Virus record (IMG/VR): IMGVR_UViG_3300046690_000191 | Location: 1-27,714 of that record | DNA length: 27,714 nucleotides | DNA from: a virus | Reading direction: 5' to 3' (one strand) | In this document: positions 5,944 to 15,700 of the stretch, one piece after another | How positions within the stretch are numbered: position 1 is the stretch's first letter | Layout: each line of letters opens with the position of its first letter | The notes under the pieces: generated by a model | What the model saw: the letters and a program-made list of their open reading frames with translations, nothing else | The model's database searches: none | Told to the model about the DNA's origin: nothing | Position numbers and translations under genes: made by a program

Positions 5944-6382
5944 GTTGCTTGCCCAGGCGCTGGCATCCGGCAAGAGCATGGTGGAGGCCAATGAACTCGC
6001 CGGTTATGCGAAAGGTAAGCCCTGCACCGGCACGAACGGCCATCGCCTCGCGCACCATCCCGCGGTGAGGGCGCGCATCAACGAAATCCAGGCCACCGCC
6101 ATGGCCCGCACGCTGAAGCTCCAGGCCATCGCCGCGGTGCGCTCCGCGACCACCGTGGCCTCGCTGATCGCCGAGGCCGAAGAGGCCCGTGTCCTGGCTA
6201 TGAAGATCAAGAATCCCGCCGCTGCCGTCGCCGCCATCAAGGAGAAGGGCATTCTCTCGGGCATGCGGATCGAGAAGAGCGAGCATCTGAACCGCAATGT
6301 TGAACAGCTCACCGACGACGAGCTCGCCGCATATCTCACCACAGACGGCGGCGCGCCAGATCCTGAAACGACGACGCATTAG
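5912..6382 (+). CDS. terS: terminase small subunit
   Basis: Encodes 156 residues. The N-terminal helix-turn-helix pattern (LLAQALASGKSMVEANELAG, then HRLAHHPAVRARINEIQ) is that of small terminase subunits, which bind the packaging site and recruit the large subunit. The centre is a long Ala-rich helix likely to form the ring, followed by AIKEKGILSGMRIEKSE and VEQLTDDELAAYL, typical of the C-terminal end. ATG 5912 (MSGPLKD) is preferred over ATG 5900 because GGA lies seven bases upstream. It lies immediately before the large subunit, with which it overlaps by 86 bases. Confidence 0.8.
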   Translation: MSGPLKDTRRELLAQALASGKSMVEANELAGYAKGKPCTGTNGHRLAHHPAVRARINEIQATAMARTLKLQAIAAVRSATTVASLIAEAEEARVLAMKIKNPAAAVAAIKEKGILSGMRIEKSEHLNRNVEQLTDDELAAYLTTDGGAPDPETTTH

Positions 6383-7790
6383 GGCTTCGCTGGTCGCCTG
6401 GGCGCGCCACTGCGGTTACGAGCCGGCGCGCCACCACCGGCTGCTGATCGAGAAGCTGACGCAGGTTGCCAATGGCGAAATCGATCGTCTGGCTGTCTTT
6501 ATGCCGCCCGGCTCGGCCAAGTCGACTTACGGCTCGATACTGTTTCCGCCATGGTTCATGGCTCGTGCGCCTGGCCGCTCGATCATTGCGGCCTCGCACA
6601 CCACCGAGCTGGCGCAGAAGTGGGGCCGCAAGGTCCGCAATCTGATCGCCGAGCATGGCCCGACGCTGGCGGCGGTTCTTTCGCAAGACAGCCAAGCAGC
6701 GGGACGCTGGGCGCTTGCGTCGGGTGGCGAATACTATGCGGCAGGCGTTGGAACGGGCATCACCGGCTTCCGCGCCGATGGTGCCATCATCGACGACCCG
6801 ATCCGGTCGCGCGAGGACGCGGACTCCGAGACGGTGAGGGAGCGGACCTGGGAGTGGTACAAATCGGACCTGCTGACGCGGCTGCGCCCTGGCGGCTTCG
6901 TTGTGCTGATTCAGACCAGATGGCACGAGGACGACCTTGCCGGCCGGGTACTTGAGGAGATGGCCAAGGGCAGCGGCGACCGCTGGAGCGTGCTGTCGCT
7001 GCCGGCCGAGGCCGAGGAGAACGATCCGCTGGGCCGCGCGCCCGGCGAATGGCTGTGGGATGACGCCTACGGCTACGCCAAGTTCCTGGCGCGGGAAAAG
7101 GCCACCCAGATCCCGCGCAACTGGAGCGCACTCTACCAGCAGCGCCCGACGCCCGAGACCGGAGACTACTTCAAGGAGGAGTGGCTGCGGCCGTATACGA
7201 AGGCGCCGGCGCGCGCCACGCTCAACGTCTACGGGGCGAGCGACTACGCGGTCACGAGCGACGGCGGCGACTACACGGTGCATGTGATCGTGGGCGTCGA
7301 TCCGGAAGGCAAGATGTGGCTGCTGGACCTGTGGCGCAAGCAGGCTTCGTCCGATGTCTGGGTCGAGGGCGTCTGTGACCTCGTGCTGGAATGGAAGCCG
7401 TGGCTGTGGGCCGAGGAGCAGGGCCAGATCAAGTCCGGCATCGGGCCGTTCCTCGATCAAAGGCTGATCGAGCGCAAGGCCTGGATCGGTCGCGAGCAGT
7501 TTCCGACCCGCGGCGACAAGGCGGTGCGGGCGCAGTCCATCCGCGGCCGCATGGCGCTGCAGGGGCTGCACGTCCCGACCGCGGCGCCGTGGTACGCGGC
7601 ATTCCGTTCCGAGCTGTTGAGTTTCCCGGCCGGCAAGCACGACGACCAGGTGGACGCGCTGGGGCTGCTGGGACAGCTCCTCGATCAGGTGTCGAGCGGG
7701 CGCAAGCCCAAGGTGCCGGTCGCCGAGGAAGAGACCGGCTACAAGCCGTTCGAGCACGAGCCCGTCAACGATAGCTTCCTGGCAATGTAG
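6297..7790 (+). CDS. terL: terminase large subunit (ATPase/nuclease)
   Basis: Encodes 497 residues, normal for TerL. ATPase: deviant Walker A MPPGSAKST (69-77, Lys75), Walker B GAIIDD (162-167), and IQTRWHEDDLAG (205-216), the coupling region. Nuclease of RNase H fold: ASDYA (314-318, Asp316), AEEQG (372-376) and HDDQVDA (448-454), supplying the metal-binding acidic residues. It translocates DNA into the prohead and cuts it. ATG 6297 lies inside terS with no clear ribosome-binding site; conserved terminase sequence begins by residue 20, before the end of terS, so the overlap seems genuine. Confidence 0.93.
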   Translation: MLNSSPTTSSPHISPQTAARQILKRRRIRASLVAWARHCGYEPARHHRLLIEKLTQVANGEIDRLAVFMPPGSAKSTYGSILFPPWFMARAPGRSIIAASHTTELAQKWGRKVRNLIAEHGPTLAAVLSQDSQAAGRWALASGGEYYAAGVGTGITGFRADGAIIDDPIRSREDADSETVRERTWEWYKSDLLTRLRPGGFVVLIQTRWHEDDLAGRVLEEMAKGSGDRWSVLSLPAEAEENDPLGRAPGEWLWDDAYGYAKFLAREKATQIPRNWSALYQQRPTPETGDYFKEEWLRPYTKAPARATLNVYGASDYAVTSDGGDYTVHVIVGVDPEGKMWLLDLWRKQASSDVWVEGVCDLVLEWKPWLWAEEQGQIKSGIGPFLDQRLIERKAWIGREQFPTRGDKAVRAQSIRGRMALQGLHVPTAAPWYAAFRSELLSFPAGKHDDQVDALGLLGQLLDQVSSGRKPKVPVAEEETGYKPFEHEPVNDSFLAM

Positions 7791-7799
7791 AGGCACATA

Positions 7800-9911
7800 A
7801 TGGCATTCGGCGGCCTTCCGGCGCGATCGCAGAGCAATCCGGGCGATCAGCTCCCGAGGCGCAACATTCTCTCGGGCGTCGGCGTGCTCGGCGGGCGGCA
7901 ATTCGGCGGCGATACCATGGGGCGCCGGGCGGCGCAGAATAATCCCGGCTTCAAGTCGCAGACCGGGACGGTGGGCAACTGGGGCACCGAGGCGCCCGAC
8001 GAATACGACTTCTCGGGCGACGAGGACGGCTATTTTCCGGTCACGCGACTGCGGCAACAATACACCGACTATCTGGCAACGAAGGTGCTGGAATATGAGG
8101 AGCAGAAAGTCTCGCGCCACTATTACCACGGCGCGCACTGGACGGCCGAGGAAATCCGCATCCTACGGCAGCGCAAGCAGCCGATCATCACATTCAACCG
8201 GATCAACCGAAAGGTTGACGGCATCACAGCGCTTGTGCAGCGACTTCGCCAAGACCCGAAGGCTTTTCCCCGATCGCCTAAGAATGCCGGCGGCGCCGAG
8301 CTCGCAACGCAATGCATCCGCGCCGCGCTCGACGGGATGGACTTCAAATACCTCGACTTCGAATGCACCAAGCAGGCCGCCATCGACGGCATCGGCGGGA
8401 TCGAGCTCAAGCTGATCGAAGGCGACCATGGCGATCCAGATATTGGTGGTGATTTCATCTTCGGAGATGACTTCTTCTACGACCCGCGTTCGTATAAGCC
8501 GGATTTCAGCGATGCGCGCTATATGGGCATCGCGAAATGGCTTGATGTGGAAGCTGCGATTGAGCTTTTCCCTGATAAAGAGGATGAGCTGCGGACCCTT
8601 ATGGTGGATACCGGCTTCGATCTCACGACGCATTCCGATCGTGAGTTCAAATGGGTCTATGTCAACGAGCAGAGACTTCGACTGATCGAGCACTGGTACA
8701 AGCACAAAGGTAAATGGTACTGGGCGTTCTATTGCAGCTTCATTTTGCTGGATCAGGGCGTGTCGCCGTTCCTCGATGAGCGCAACAGGCCGATGAACCG
8801 CTACGTGATGTTCTCGGCCGCGGTCGACCACGATGGAGATCGCTATGGTTTTGTTCGCAACCTCAAAGGCCCGCAAGACGAAGTCAACCAACGACGCTCC
8901 AAAGCGCTCTTTATCTCGAATGTTACGCGCACTTTCGCGCAGAAAGGCTCGGTTGACGATGTGGAAACAGCTCGCCGAGAAAGCTCGCGCCCCGACGGAT
9001 GGGTAGAATACAACAAGGGCTTCGAGAAGCCGATGCCGGACGACCGGCAGGCCGATCTGGCGGCGCAACTGCAACTCATGCAGACAGCGACGAGCGAAAT
9101 CGATGGATTCGCCAACATACGACCCGACGCCATCGGAGCAGATGACTCTACGTTTCATTCAGGGGTGGCGATTAATTACCTTCAGAAGGCCGGCATCGCT
9201 GAACTCGGTTCGTTTATATTGGCGTATCGCGCGTGGAAACTGCGTGTTTATCGTACCGTGTGGAATATCGTCAAACGCACCTGGAACCAGGAGCGGTTCA
9301 TCCGCGTGGGCACCGACGACACCCAGAAACTGATTCAGATCAATGGTTTCGGCAAGGACCAGTTCGGCCGTCCCGGTTTCATCAATGCGATCGGCGATAT
9401 CGAGGTCGAGATCGTGCTGGACGAGGGGCCGGACAACGCCAACCTGATGCAGGATGCCTACGAGGTGCTGGCACAACAGCCTCCGGGGACGATACCGCCG
9501 CAAGTCCTGATCCAGATGATGCCGATCGCGGACAGCATCAAGAAGCAGCTCGTGCAGATGATGAGCCAGCAAGACCCGATGGCGCAGCAGGCCAAGCAAT
9601 TGACCAACCAGCGGCTCGGCGCCGAGGTGGACGAGAAGAAGGCCGGCACGATCCATCGCTATGCGCAGGCCGCCAAGGCGGCGAGCGAGGCGCACACCAA
9701 CGTCACCCAGCTCGTGCATCAAGCCATGGGCATCACGCAGGCGGGCGTGCTAGATGCCAACACCCCGGATCAGCCTGGGCAGGGTGGCCAGCAGCCGCCA
9801 TCTGGACTGCCGCCGCCCGTGCAGCAACCACAGCCCATGCGCGTCCAGCCGTTCGCCCGGCCCGCAGCGCCTCGGCGTTTCGCACCAGCCCCGATGCGGC
9901 GTCCAGCTTAA
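7800..9911 (+). CDS. P22-like portal protein
   Basis: Encodes 703 residues, the usual size of P22-type portals (about 725). Signature segments: RQRKQPIITFNRINRKVDGI (about 125-145), GDDFFYDPRSYKPDFSDARY (about 222-242), and DRYGFVRNLKGPQDEVNQ (about 344-362). The C-terminal 150 residues contain a Gln-rich helix (QQDPMAQQAKQL) resembling the barrel, then a Pro/Gln/Gly-rich tail. The portal forms the dodecameric ring at one vertex, docks TerL and later the tail. AGAGG six bases upstream supports the ATG. Confidence 0.9.
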   Translation: MAFGGLPARSQSNPGDQLPRRNILSGVGVLGGRQFGGDTMGRRAAQNNPGFKSQTGTVGNWGTEAPDEYDFSGDEDGYFPVTRLRQQYTDYLATKVLEYEEQKVSRHYYHGAHWTAEEIRILRQRKQPIITFNRINRKVDGITALVQRLRQDPKAFPRSPKNAGGAELATQCIRAALDGMDFKYLDFECTKQAAIDGIGGIELKLIEGDHGDPDIGGDFIFGDDFFYDPRSYKPDFSDARYMGIAKWLDVEAAIELFPDKEDELRTLMVDTGFDLTTHSDREFKWVYVNEQRLRLIEHWYKHKGKWYWAFYCSFILLDQGVSPFLDERNRPMNRYVMFSAAVDHDGDRYGFVRNLKGPQDEVNQRRSKALFISNVTRTFAQKGSVDDVETARRESSRPDGWVEYNKGFEKPMPDDRQADLAAQLQLMQTATSEIDGFANIRPDAIGADDSTFHSGVAINYLQKAGIAELGSFILAYRAWKLRVYRTVWNIVKRTWNQERFIRVGTDDTQKLIQINGFGKDQFGRPGFINAIGDIEVEIVLDEGPDNANLMQDAYEVLAQQPPGTIPPQVLIQMMPIADSIKKQLVQMMSQQDPMAQQAKQLTNQRLGAEVDEKKAGTIHRYAQAAKAASEAHTNVTQLVHQAMGITQAGVLDANTPDQPGQGGQQPPSGLPPPVQQPQPMRVQPFARPAAPRRFAPAPMRRPA

Positions 9912-9922
9912 GAGGTTCCCCC

Positions 9923-10339
9923 ATGCTCAGATTGCTTCTCGCCGCGCTGGCAACAGCGTGGTGTTCGTGGACTAGTCCACCCGCGTTTGCGCAGTCGGCG
10001 CCGCTCAAGTACGACAGCCTCGCCTCCACCAACTCGACCCTGGTCGTTTCCGGCGCCGTGCAGCTTCGCGTGCTCGGCCTGTTCAATACGACGGCCGCGA
10101 TCTATTGGCTTAAGCTGTACGATCTCGCCGTGGCGCCAACCTGCGGCACCTCGGTCGTGAAATGGAAGGTGCCGATCCCGTTCGGGGCAGCGAATGCCGG
10201 CGGCGGCGCCGTCATGCCGATTTCCGATGGCTTGGCATTCGCCAACGGGCTGGGCTTCTGCCTCACCGGACTGCAGGCCGACAGCGACACCACGGTGGCG
10301 GCGACCGGCCTGGCGATCAATTTCGGCATCAAGCAGTGA
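9923..10339 (+). CDS. secreted decoration-like phage protein
   Basis: Encodes 138 residues. The first 24 form a Sec signal with hydrophobic core LLLAALATAW and a cleavage-like AFA-QS. The mature part (LASTNSTLVVSGAVQLRVLG, FNTTAAIYWLKLYDLAVAPT, GFCLTGLQADSDTTVAATG) follows the pattern of small beta-sandwich phage proteins found near head genes, as I recall usually without a signal. AGAGG seven bases upstream supports the ATG; the frame is open far upstream inside the portal gene, but that part is not the protein. First gene of the exported cassette. Cys pair positions suggest a disulphide, consistent with export. Confidence 0.7.
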   Translation: MLRLLLAALATAWCSWTSPPAFAQSAPLKYDSLASTNSTLVVSGAVQLRVLGLFNTTAAIYWLKLYDLAVAPTCGTSVVKWKVPIPFGAANAGGGAVMPISDGLAFANGLGFCLTGLQADSDTTVAATGLAINFGIKQ

Positions 10340-10364
10340 TGGTGCTTCAGGATGAGGGCTCACC

Positions 10365-10814
10365 ATGAGGGGGCTCATAACGGCGCTTCTCATCTGCCTA
10401 GCCTCATCGGCGCCGGCGCAACTGCTGACCACGGGATACGGCTCCGGGAGCTTTGCCAGCGGCGTGTTCATTGCGCTGTCCAACACCTCGATCCTGGAAA
10501 TGTCCTCGAACGGCACCACGCTCGGCACCGCGAGCATCGCGGGCGGCAGCACCACGGGCGTTCCGGTCTGGGCCCTGACCGACCCTTTGGGGGTTTTCCA
10601 GATCAACTCGGGCACAGGTATCGTGACCGTGCTCAGTAACGTGAACCTGGTGTTCGCGACCCACCCGATCATCCCGATCACCATCTCGGTGACCGGAACG
10701 GTGCCGACGGTTCCTTCGCGGATCGTCAACATCAACGTGTTGCCGATCGGCTGTACTGGCGCGCTCGATCTTTCCAAAGGTTGCCCACAGGCCATGCTTG
10801 GAGGTGTGCCATGA
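10365..10814 (+). CDS. secreted protein with cadherin-like domain
   Basis: Encodes 149 residues with a short Sec signal (MRGLITALLICLASSAPAQ). Residues 60-125 (WALTDPLGVFQINSGTGIVT, then TISVTG and IVNINVL) fit the cadherin-like beta-sandwich pattern 'dp.g.F.i...tG.i.v...y.i.v.v'. Such domains in phages usually mediate binding. Two cysteines lie near the C-terminus. A GAGGG six bases before ATG supports the start, and its stop overlaps the next start as ATGA. Role unknown; probably part of the exported cassette. Confidence 0.65.
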   Translation: MRGLITALLICLASSAPAQLLTTGYGSGSFASGVFIALSNTSILEMSSNGTTLGTASIAGGSTTGVPVWALTDPLGVFQINSGTGIVTVLSNVNLVFATHPIIPITISVTGTVPTVPSRIVNINVLPIGCTGALDLSKGCPQAMLGGVP

Positions 10815-11836
10815 ACAAATGGCATCTGCGTTTTCTTCGCCTGGCCTATTTTGGCCTTGCCGCCATCCTGCCGATCTACGCCCTGGCCGACTACAACGCC
10901 ACGCAGGGTGCCGGCACGATCTTCCGCGCTTTCGATTCCACCCATGGCGGCACCTCTCTTTGCGCCGCCGCCAACACCCAGTGTCAAGGTATTGTCAATA
11001 CTAACTCTGCAGGTGCCGAAGTTGGTATCGCTGCTGCCCCTCTTCGAATCGACCCCACTGGCACCACCACCCAGCCCGTCTCCGGCACCGTCGCCGCCAC
11101 CCAATCCGGCGCTTGGACCGTCAACCCGACGACCGCGGCGAACTGGGGCATCGGCACCAGCACCTACAACAGCGCGCTTGTGGCCAACGGACAGTTGATG
11201 CTCGGACAGTTCCTGACCTCGCCCGGCACCCTGACCACCACCAACATGGCCCCGCTCCAGGTTGACTCGACTGGCAACCTCCGCGTCAACGTTGTCGCGG
11301 GCGGCGCAGGCGGCGGCGCCGTCACTGTGGCAAACGGCGCCGATGTCGTCGAAGGCAACAACACCGACGCCGCCAGTTGCAGCAGTGGCACTTCCGTTGT
11401 TGCTTGCTTGCGACAGATCAACACCAATATTGCCGCTCCGATCCCCGCTGGCACTGCTCATATTGGCACCGTCGGTGTGGCACCATACGCAGACGGCGCC
11501 GTGCCGATCACAGCTACTGCGACCGGCACGACTGCGGCCACCACCGCCACGCTCGCGGCCTCGGCCGGCGGGCTGAAGACCTACATCTGCGGGTTCTCGA
11601 TCCGTGCCAATGCCACAGCAGCGGTGACCAACAATGCGACGGTGACCGGCGTTATCACCGCGACCATGAATTTCACGCAATGGACCGCGCCACTTGCCAG
11701 TGGCCTGGGCGTGACGGAAATGGTGTTCACGCCCTGCATTCCATCGAGTGCGACGAATACGGCGATCGCCGTGGTGTCGGGCGCGCCAGGGACCGGCGGC
11801 GTCATATCCGTCTCGGCCTGGGGATACCAACTCTGA
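10811..11836 (+). CDS. secreted Thr/Ala/Gly-rich phage protein
   Basis: Encodes 341 residues. The N-terminus (MNKWHLRFLRLAYFGLAAIL, then PIYALA-D) is a signal peptide. Residues 80-115 hold a PVSGTVAATQSGAWTV beta-repeat element, and the last 130 (ITATATGTTAATTATLAASA ... FTQWTAPLASGLGVTEMVFT ... VVSGAPGTGGVISVSAWGY) form a domain I associate with rhizobial phage structural regions. GGAGG six bases upstream of ATG 10811 fixes the start over an upstream alternative at 10781. It ends TGATG into the next gene. Likely beta-rich adhesin or decoration; function not established. Confidence 0.68.
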   Translation: MNKWHLRFLRLAYFGLAAILPIYALADYNATQGAGTIFRAFDSTHGGTSLCAAANTQCQGIVNTNSAGAEVGIAAAPLRIDPTGTTTQPVSGTVAATQSGAWTVNPTTAANWGIGTSTYNSALVANGQLMLGQFLTSPGTLTTTNMAPLQVDSTGNLRVNVVAGGAGGGAVTVANGADVVEGNNTDAASCSSGTSVVACLRQINTNIAAPIPAGTAHIGTVGVAPYADGAVPITATATGTTAATTATLAASAGGLKTYICGFSIRANATAAVTNNATVTGVITATMNFTQWTAPLASGLGVTEMVFTPCIPSSATNTAIAVVSGAPGTGGVISVSAWGYQL

Positions 11837-12753
11837 TGTGGCACCGTCTTACAGTCTGGGTGCTTCTGCTTGTTGGAATTGTGTGCCTGGCACAGCAAAG
11901 GCCGTCTAGCGCCTACTGGCAAACTCGGGACTCAGCGTACAACAATCCACCAACCAGCGGTCCCGCCCGTATGTGCACCGACGGCGCCCACGCTGCCGCG
12001 TTCAACGCCCGCACCTCGGGCCAGAACGCCGCCCACCTCGATGCCAACTGCAACTTCATCAACGGCCTCGATAGCGACTCCCTCTATGCCTCTGCCGATC
12101 TCATCTATCTCCTCGCCACCGACACCGCGCCCAACGCACGCCTCAACATCACCTCCGCCAGCTTCACCATCACCGAGGTCAACTCCCCGGTCTTCACTAC
12201 CGACTCGGGCTACACCGTTGGCGGCACCTCCACCGCCAACCTCGACACCAACTACAACATGGCCACCAACGGCGTTACCTTCCTGCAAAACAGCGCCTCT
12301 GCTTTCATCTGGACATTGACCAACCTCAACAACACCATCGATTACAAATATGCAGTAGGTACGCACCAGGCCGTTCCATTGCTGGCCATCTATCCGATGT
12401 TTTCCTCTGCTACAACTTTTCTGCGGATTAACTCCACCACCAATGCCTCGAATACAGGCATGGGTCACTTCTTCGGAGTCGAACGCGACCTATCCACCGG
12501 CTCGACTGCTGAGGATGGCTACCAGGACGGCGTTAATTGTTGCTCCGGCGCGAGCACCTCTTTGGCCCCATTTAGCGGCAACATCATCATCCTGAACTCC
12601 GATGCTGGTGGCGTGAACTCATCCCCCTTCGGCGGCAACGTCGCCTTCTTCTGGGCTGGCGGAACCATCGGCGCCACCCAAGAGGTCAAGCTCTGCCACC
12701 GAGTCAACCTCTACCTCACCACCATCGCAGGCGCTGGCGCAGGAGTTTGCTGA
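11836..12753 (+). CDS. exported LamG-like phage protein
   Basis: Encodes 305 residues. A hydrophobic leader (MWHRLTVWVLLLVGIVCLAQ) starts it, with no certain cleavage site. The rest (LIYLLATDTAPNARLNITSA, VFTTDSGYTVGGTSTANLDT, FLRINSTTNASNTGMGHFFG, FSGNIIILNSDAGGVNSSPF) matches the beta-sandwich 'LamG-like' pattern of many phage tail-region proteins, which may bind carbohydrate. The start is set by a TGATG overlap with the preceding gene, and its stop repeats the same coupling with the spike gene. Cysteines near the end may form disulphides. Role inferred, not shown. Confidence 0.65.
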   Translation: MWHRLTVWVLLLVGIVCLAQQRPSSAYWQTRDSAYNNPPTSGPARMCTDGAHAAAFNARTSGQNAAHLDANCNFINGLDSDSLYASADLIYLLATDTAPNARLNITSASFTITEVNSPVFTTDSGYTVGGTSTANLDTNYNMATNGVTFLQNSASAFIWTLTNLNNTIDYKYAVGTHQAVPLLAIYPMFSSATTFLRINSTTNASNTGMGHFFGVERDLSTGSTAEDGYQDGVNCCSGASTSLAPFSGNIIILNSDAGGVNSSPFGGNVAFFWAGGTIGATQEVKLCHRVNLYLTTIAGAGAGVC

Positions 12754-15700
12754 TGCGGATCGCGGCCCTTCTCCTCTCCATGCTCCTTGCCGCCCCCGCC
12801 TATGCCTGGCCTCGCCACGGCGCCTCCACTGGCGGTGGCACCATCGCCCCCGGCCTCGTCCTCGGCACTTACGGCTCCACCACCGCTTCGGGCTGGACTA
12901 CCATTGGTCCGAGCGATAACACGATGCCCTCCTTCGCCACCTGCCCTGGTGGCACCAACATCGTATACATCTCCGACTCGCTCGGCGAGGACAACCGTGA
13001 CGGCTCAACCCCAACCTTCGTCGACGACAACAACACCGCGCAGTTCGTTCTAAGCTCTGCCATCGTCCCGGTGGTGAACGACGTTTACACAGAGATGTCC
13101 ACCGGGTTTACATTCACCGTCGCGACGACCGCAAGATCAAGTTTCGGCACAGTTTCTAATGTATTTTTGCAGACGAAGAACCGCACCGGCACTCCTCCTA
13201 CCACCGGTACGCTGAATCGAACCTCTGGCACCGGCCCTGCCGGCCCTCTGACCTACACTGCGAGGACACTCGGCATTCACGGCCCGATCAAGACCATCAT
13301 CAAGGCCATCTCAAGCGGCATTGGCTCTCCCAATACAACAACCGGCCCAGGCCCCTACGATCCCGACAACACCGGCGGTCCCTTTGTCCCCAATGGCGAC
13401 GGCACCGGCCTCGGCACCATCGGCAACTGGCGAACAGCCGGCAGCGTCGGTGCCAGCTTCGGCCTTCGCGATCACTGCCCAGACTGGGCCCTTCTTCGGA
13501 TGGGCGACACCTTCGTCGGTCAGGCATTTGAGACGAATTGGAATGTTGCTGCGTCCGATAACTTCCAATGGAACGGATTCTCTGAACAAGAGCCGATGGT
13601 CATCTCGGCCTATGACGAGGCCGTCCTTGTGACAACCCCAGACTTAGGTTCAGGATTGCGGGCACGGCCGATTGTTCAGGTCCCTTCTTCAAACCCCGCC
13701 TACGCAGGCGGCCGACCAGCCGGAACCCAGCACGCCTTTTATGCCCGCCCTGGAATGAACTTGACGGCTGGCAAAGGCAACTACGTCGCCGTCATGGGCA
13801 TAGACTTCTACTCCGCGCAGCGAAACCCTAGCGACGGGGCGTATGTCGGCGCAGGAAACATAAGCAACGACAACAACATCGGCATTGACCATCGCGGACA
13901 ACAAACCGGCTCCCTGATCGAGGACACCCACGCTAGATGGTTCACCAACGGTTTTACATACGACAACGCCAGTGGTTCATCCATCACGCGCAACAACTTC
14001 GACATAACCATCCGTCGCAGTCAGGTTGACCACTGCTACGACTCCGCCGGGAACAAGCACAGCGGCATAGTCGTCGACAGCGTCGGGGCCATAGGCGGCG
14101 CCATGTCTCCAGGGTTTTCCTTTGAGGAAAATGTAATGGATCTGTGCGGCTGGGATAACGTCGGCTTCACGTCCGGCAGCCAGTACAGCCGGGACGCCTA
14201 TTTGCAATGGGATGCTGTCTTCGGCAATCGTCGAGGAAACACCGCCACCAGGAGTGCATCAGAGGGCATTCAGTTCCGCTCCGGCGGTGTCATCGACAAC
14301 AACTTCTTCTACAACGGCAACTACGGTCTTGATGTCGGCCACCAGGAAGGCGACCCGACGATCACCAGCAGCACGACCGTCACCAACAACGTAGTCATGT
14401 CTCCCGTGATCACCCACGGCGTTGCCGTATTAGGGTTCAACTTCTACAACGCAAACAACATAACGGCCACGGGCAACATCGTAGCAAATGTTGATAGCGC
14501 CATAGGTGACGCCACTGCGAATTGGGTTGCAACGGATGGCAACAGAGGCGCTCCCGCCTACTTGAACCTGACGAATGCAGGAACCGGTGGAGCCCCGGGA
14601 AATTACGCTATTGGTGCATGGAACGCGGGAGCTGAAGGGTGCAATGGTTCGCCTCCCAACTTCACCGGAGGAGCAGTCACCGTCATGGGCATCTATTCTA
14701 TGCTCATTGGCGCTGGTGGAACAATCACCCCTGATCCCCTCACCGGTGGTTTGTCTTACATGGAGCCGAGTCCTGGCGGGGCATCTCTGCCCGGGGACGT
14801 TCTGACCCCTGTAGCCGGCTACCCGAGCATCAACACCGCTGGCCTGTCGCTTACCGCTGTCGGATCAGGCGGCACGCTGGGTGACTACGGCACCGGCTTC
14901 GGCCATTGCCCGCGCGATCCGGCCAGTACGACACCCGGAGACACCCAGTACGGCGTAGCTCTGACCAATTTCAGCGGGAGCATGTCCGGGTCAGGCGCAG
15001 CCGCGACTTTCACTTCAAACAGTTTCAGTGGAATTACGCGAGCCTTCAATGGCGGCACGGGAACCTATCACGCTGTTGGCACGACGACCAACACCAACAC
15101 CATCGACACGACGGCTGGTGTCGGGACAAACAAGATTACTGTCACTGGCGTGACCCCGTCGGCTTATAATAGCACCTGGACGATTGTATCCTTCAACTCA
15201 ACGGCGATAGAATGGGACACTGGCCTCGCGGCTGATCCCGGTCCCGTGACCGTCCCAGGGAAATTAAATGCCTTCGCCATCATTGCGACCGGCAAGAACT
15301 ACGTCGCCGGTGACGTTCTCTCCATCGCCTCGACCGACATCGGAGGGCAAACCGGCGTTCGCATCACGGTCGGTAACGTAGCGCATCTGAGCGGATGGAC
15401 CGTTTCTGTCGCTTCTACGGAGAGTGCCGGCACTCACGGTCTGACCTGGACCAACAACATCGTCTACAACTGGTCCGGTCAAAACCCTCCATTGATCGAC
15501 GACGAGGGCGGCACGCACGACTCTCCTGGCGGCGTCCTCGGCAGCGGAACCGCCAACACCTTCACCGGGAACAGCGTCTGCGTGGGATCGCAGTTCACTG
15601 GAGTGATCACTGGGCCGAACACTCTTACAACAAGCGCCATCGTCAACGGCCCCATCGCCATCGGCCAGAACCTCGCCGGACCTGGGGTCACCGCTAACAC

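Noticed and set aside
6336-8138. A 600-codon open frame on the minus strand opposite the terminase and portal start
   Set aside because: It lies opposite an unmistakable TerL with Walker and nuclease motifs; long antisense frames are expected in GC-rich coding DNA.
9908-11830. A 640-codon open frame on the minus strand opposite three exported-protein genes
   Set aside because: The plus-strand genes have signal peptides, ribosome-binding sites and coupled overlaps; the minus frame is low-complexity, without recognisable domain, and arises from Ala/Thr/Gly-rich codons on the other strand.
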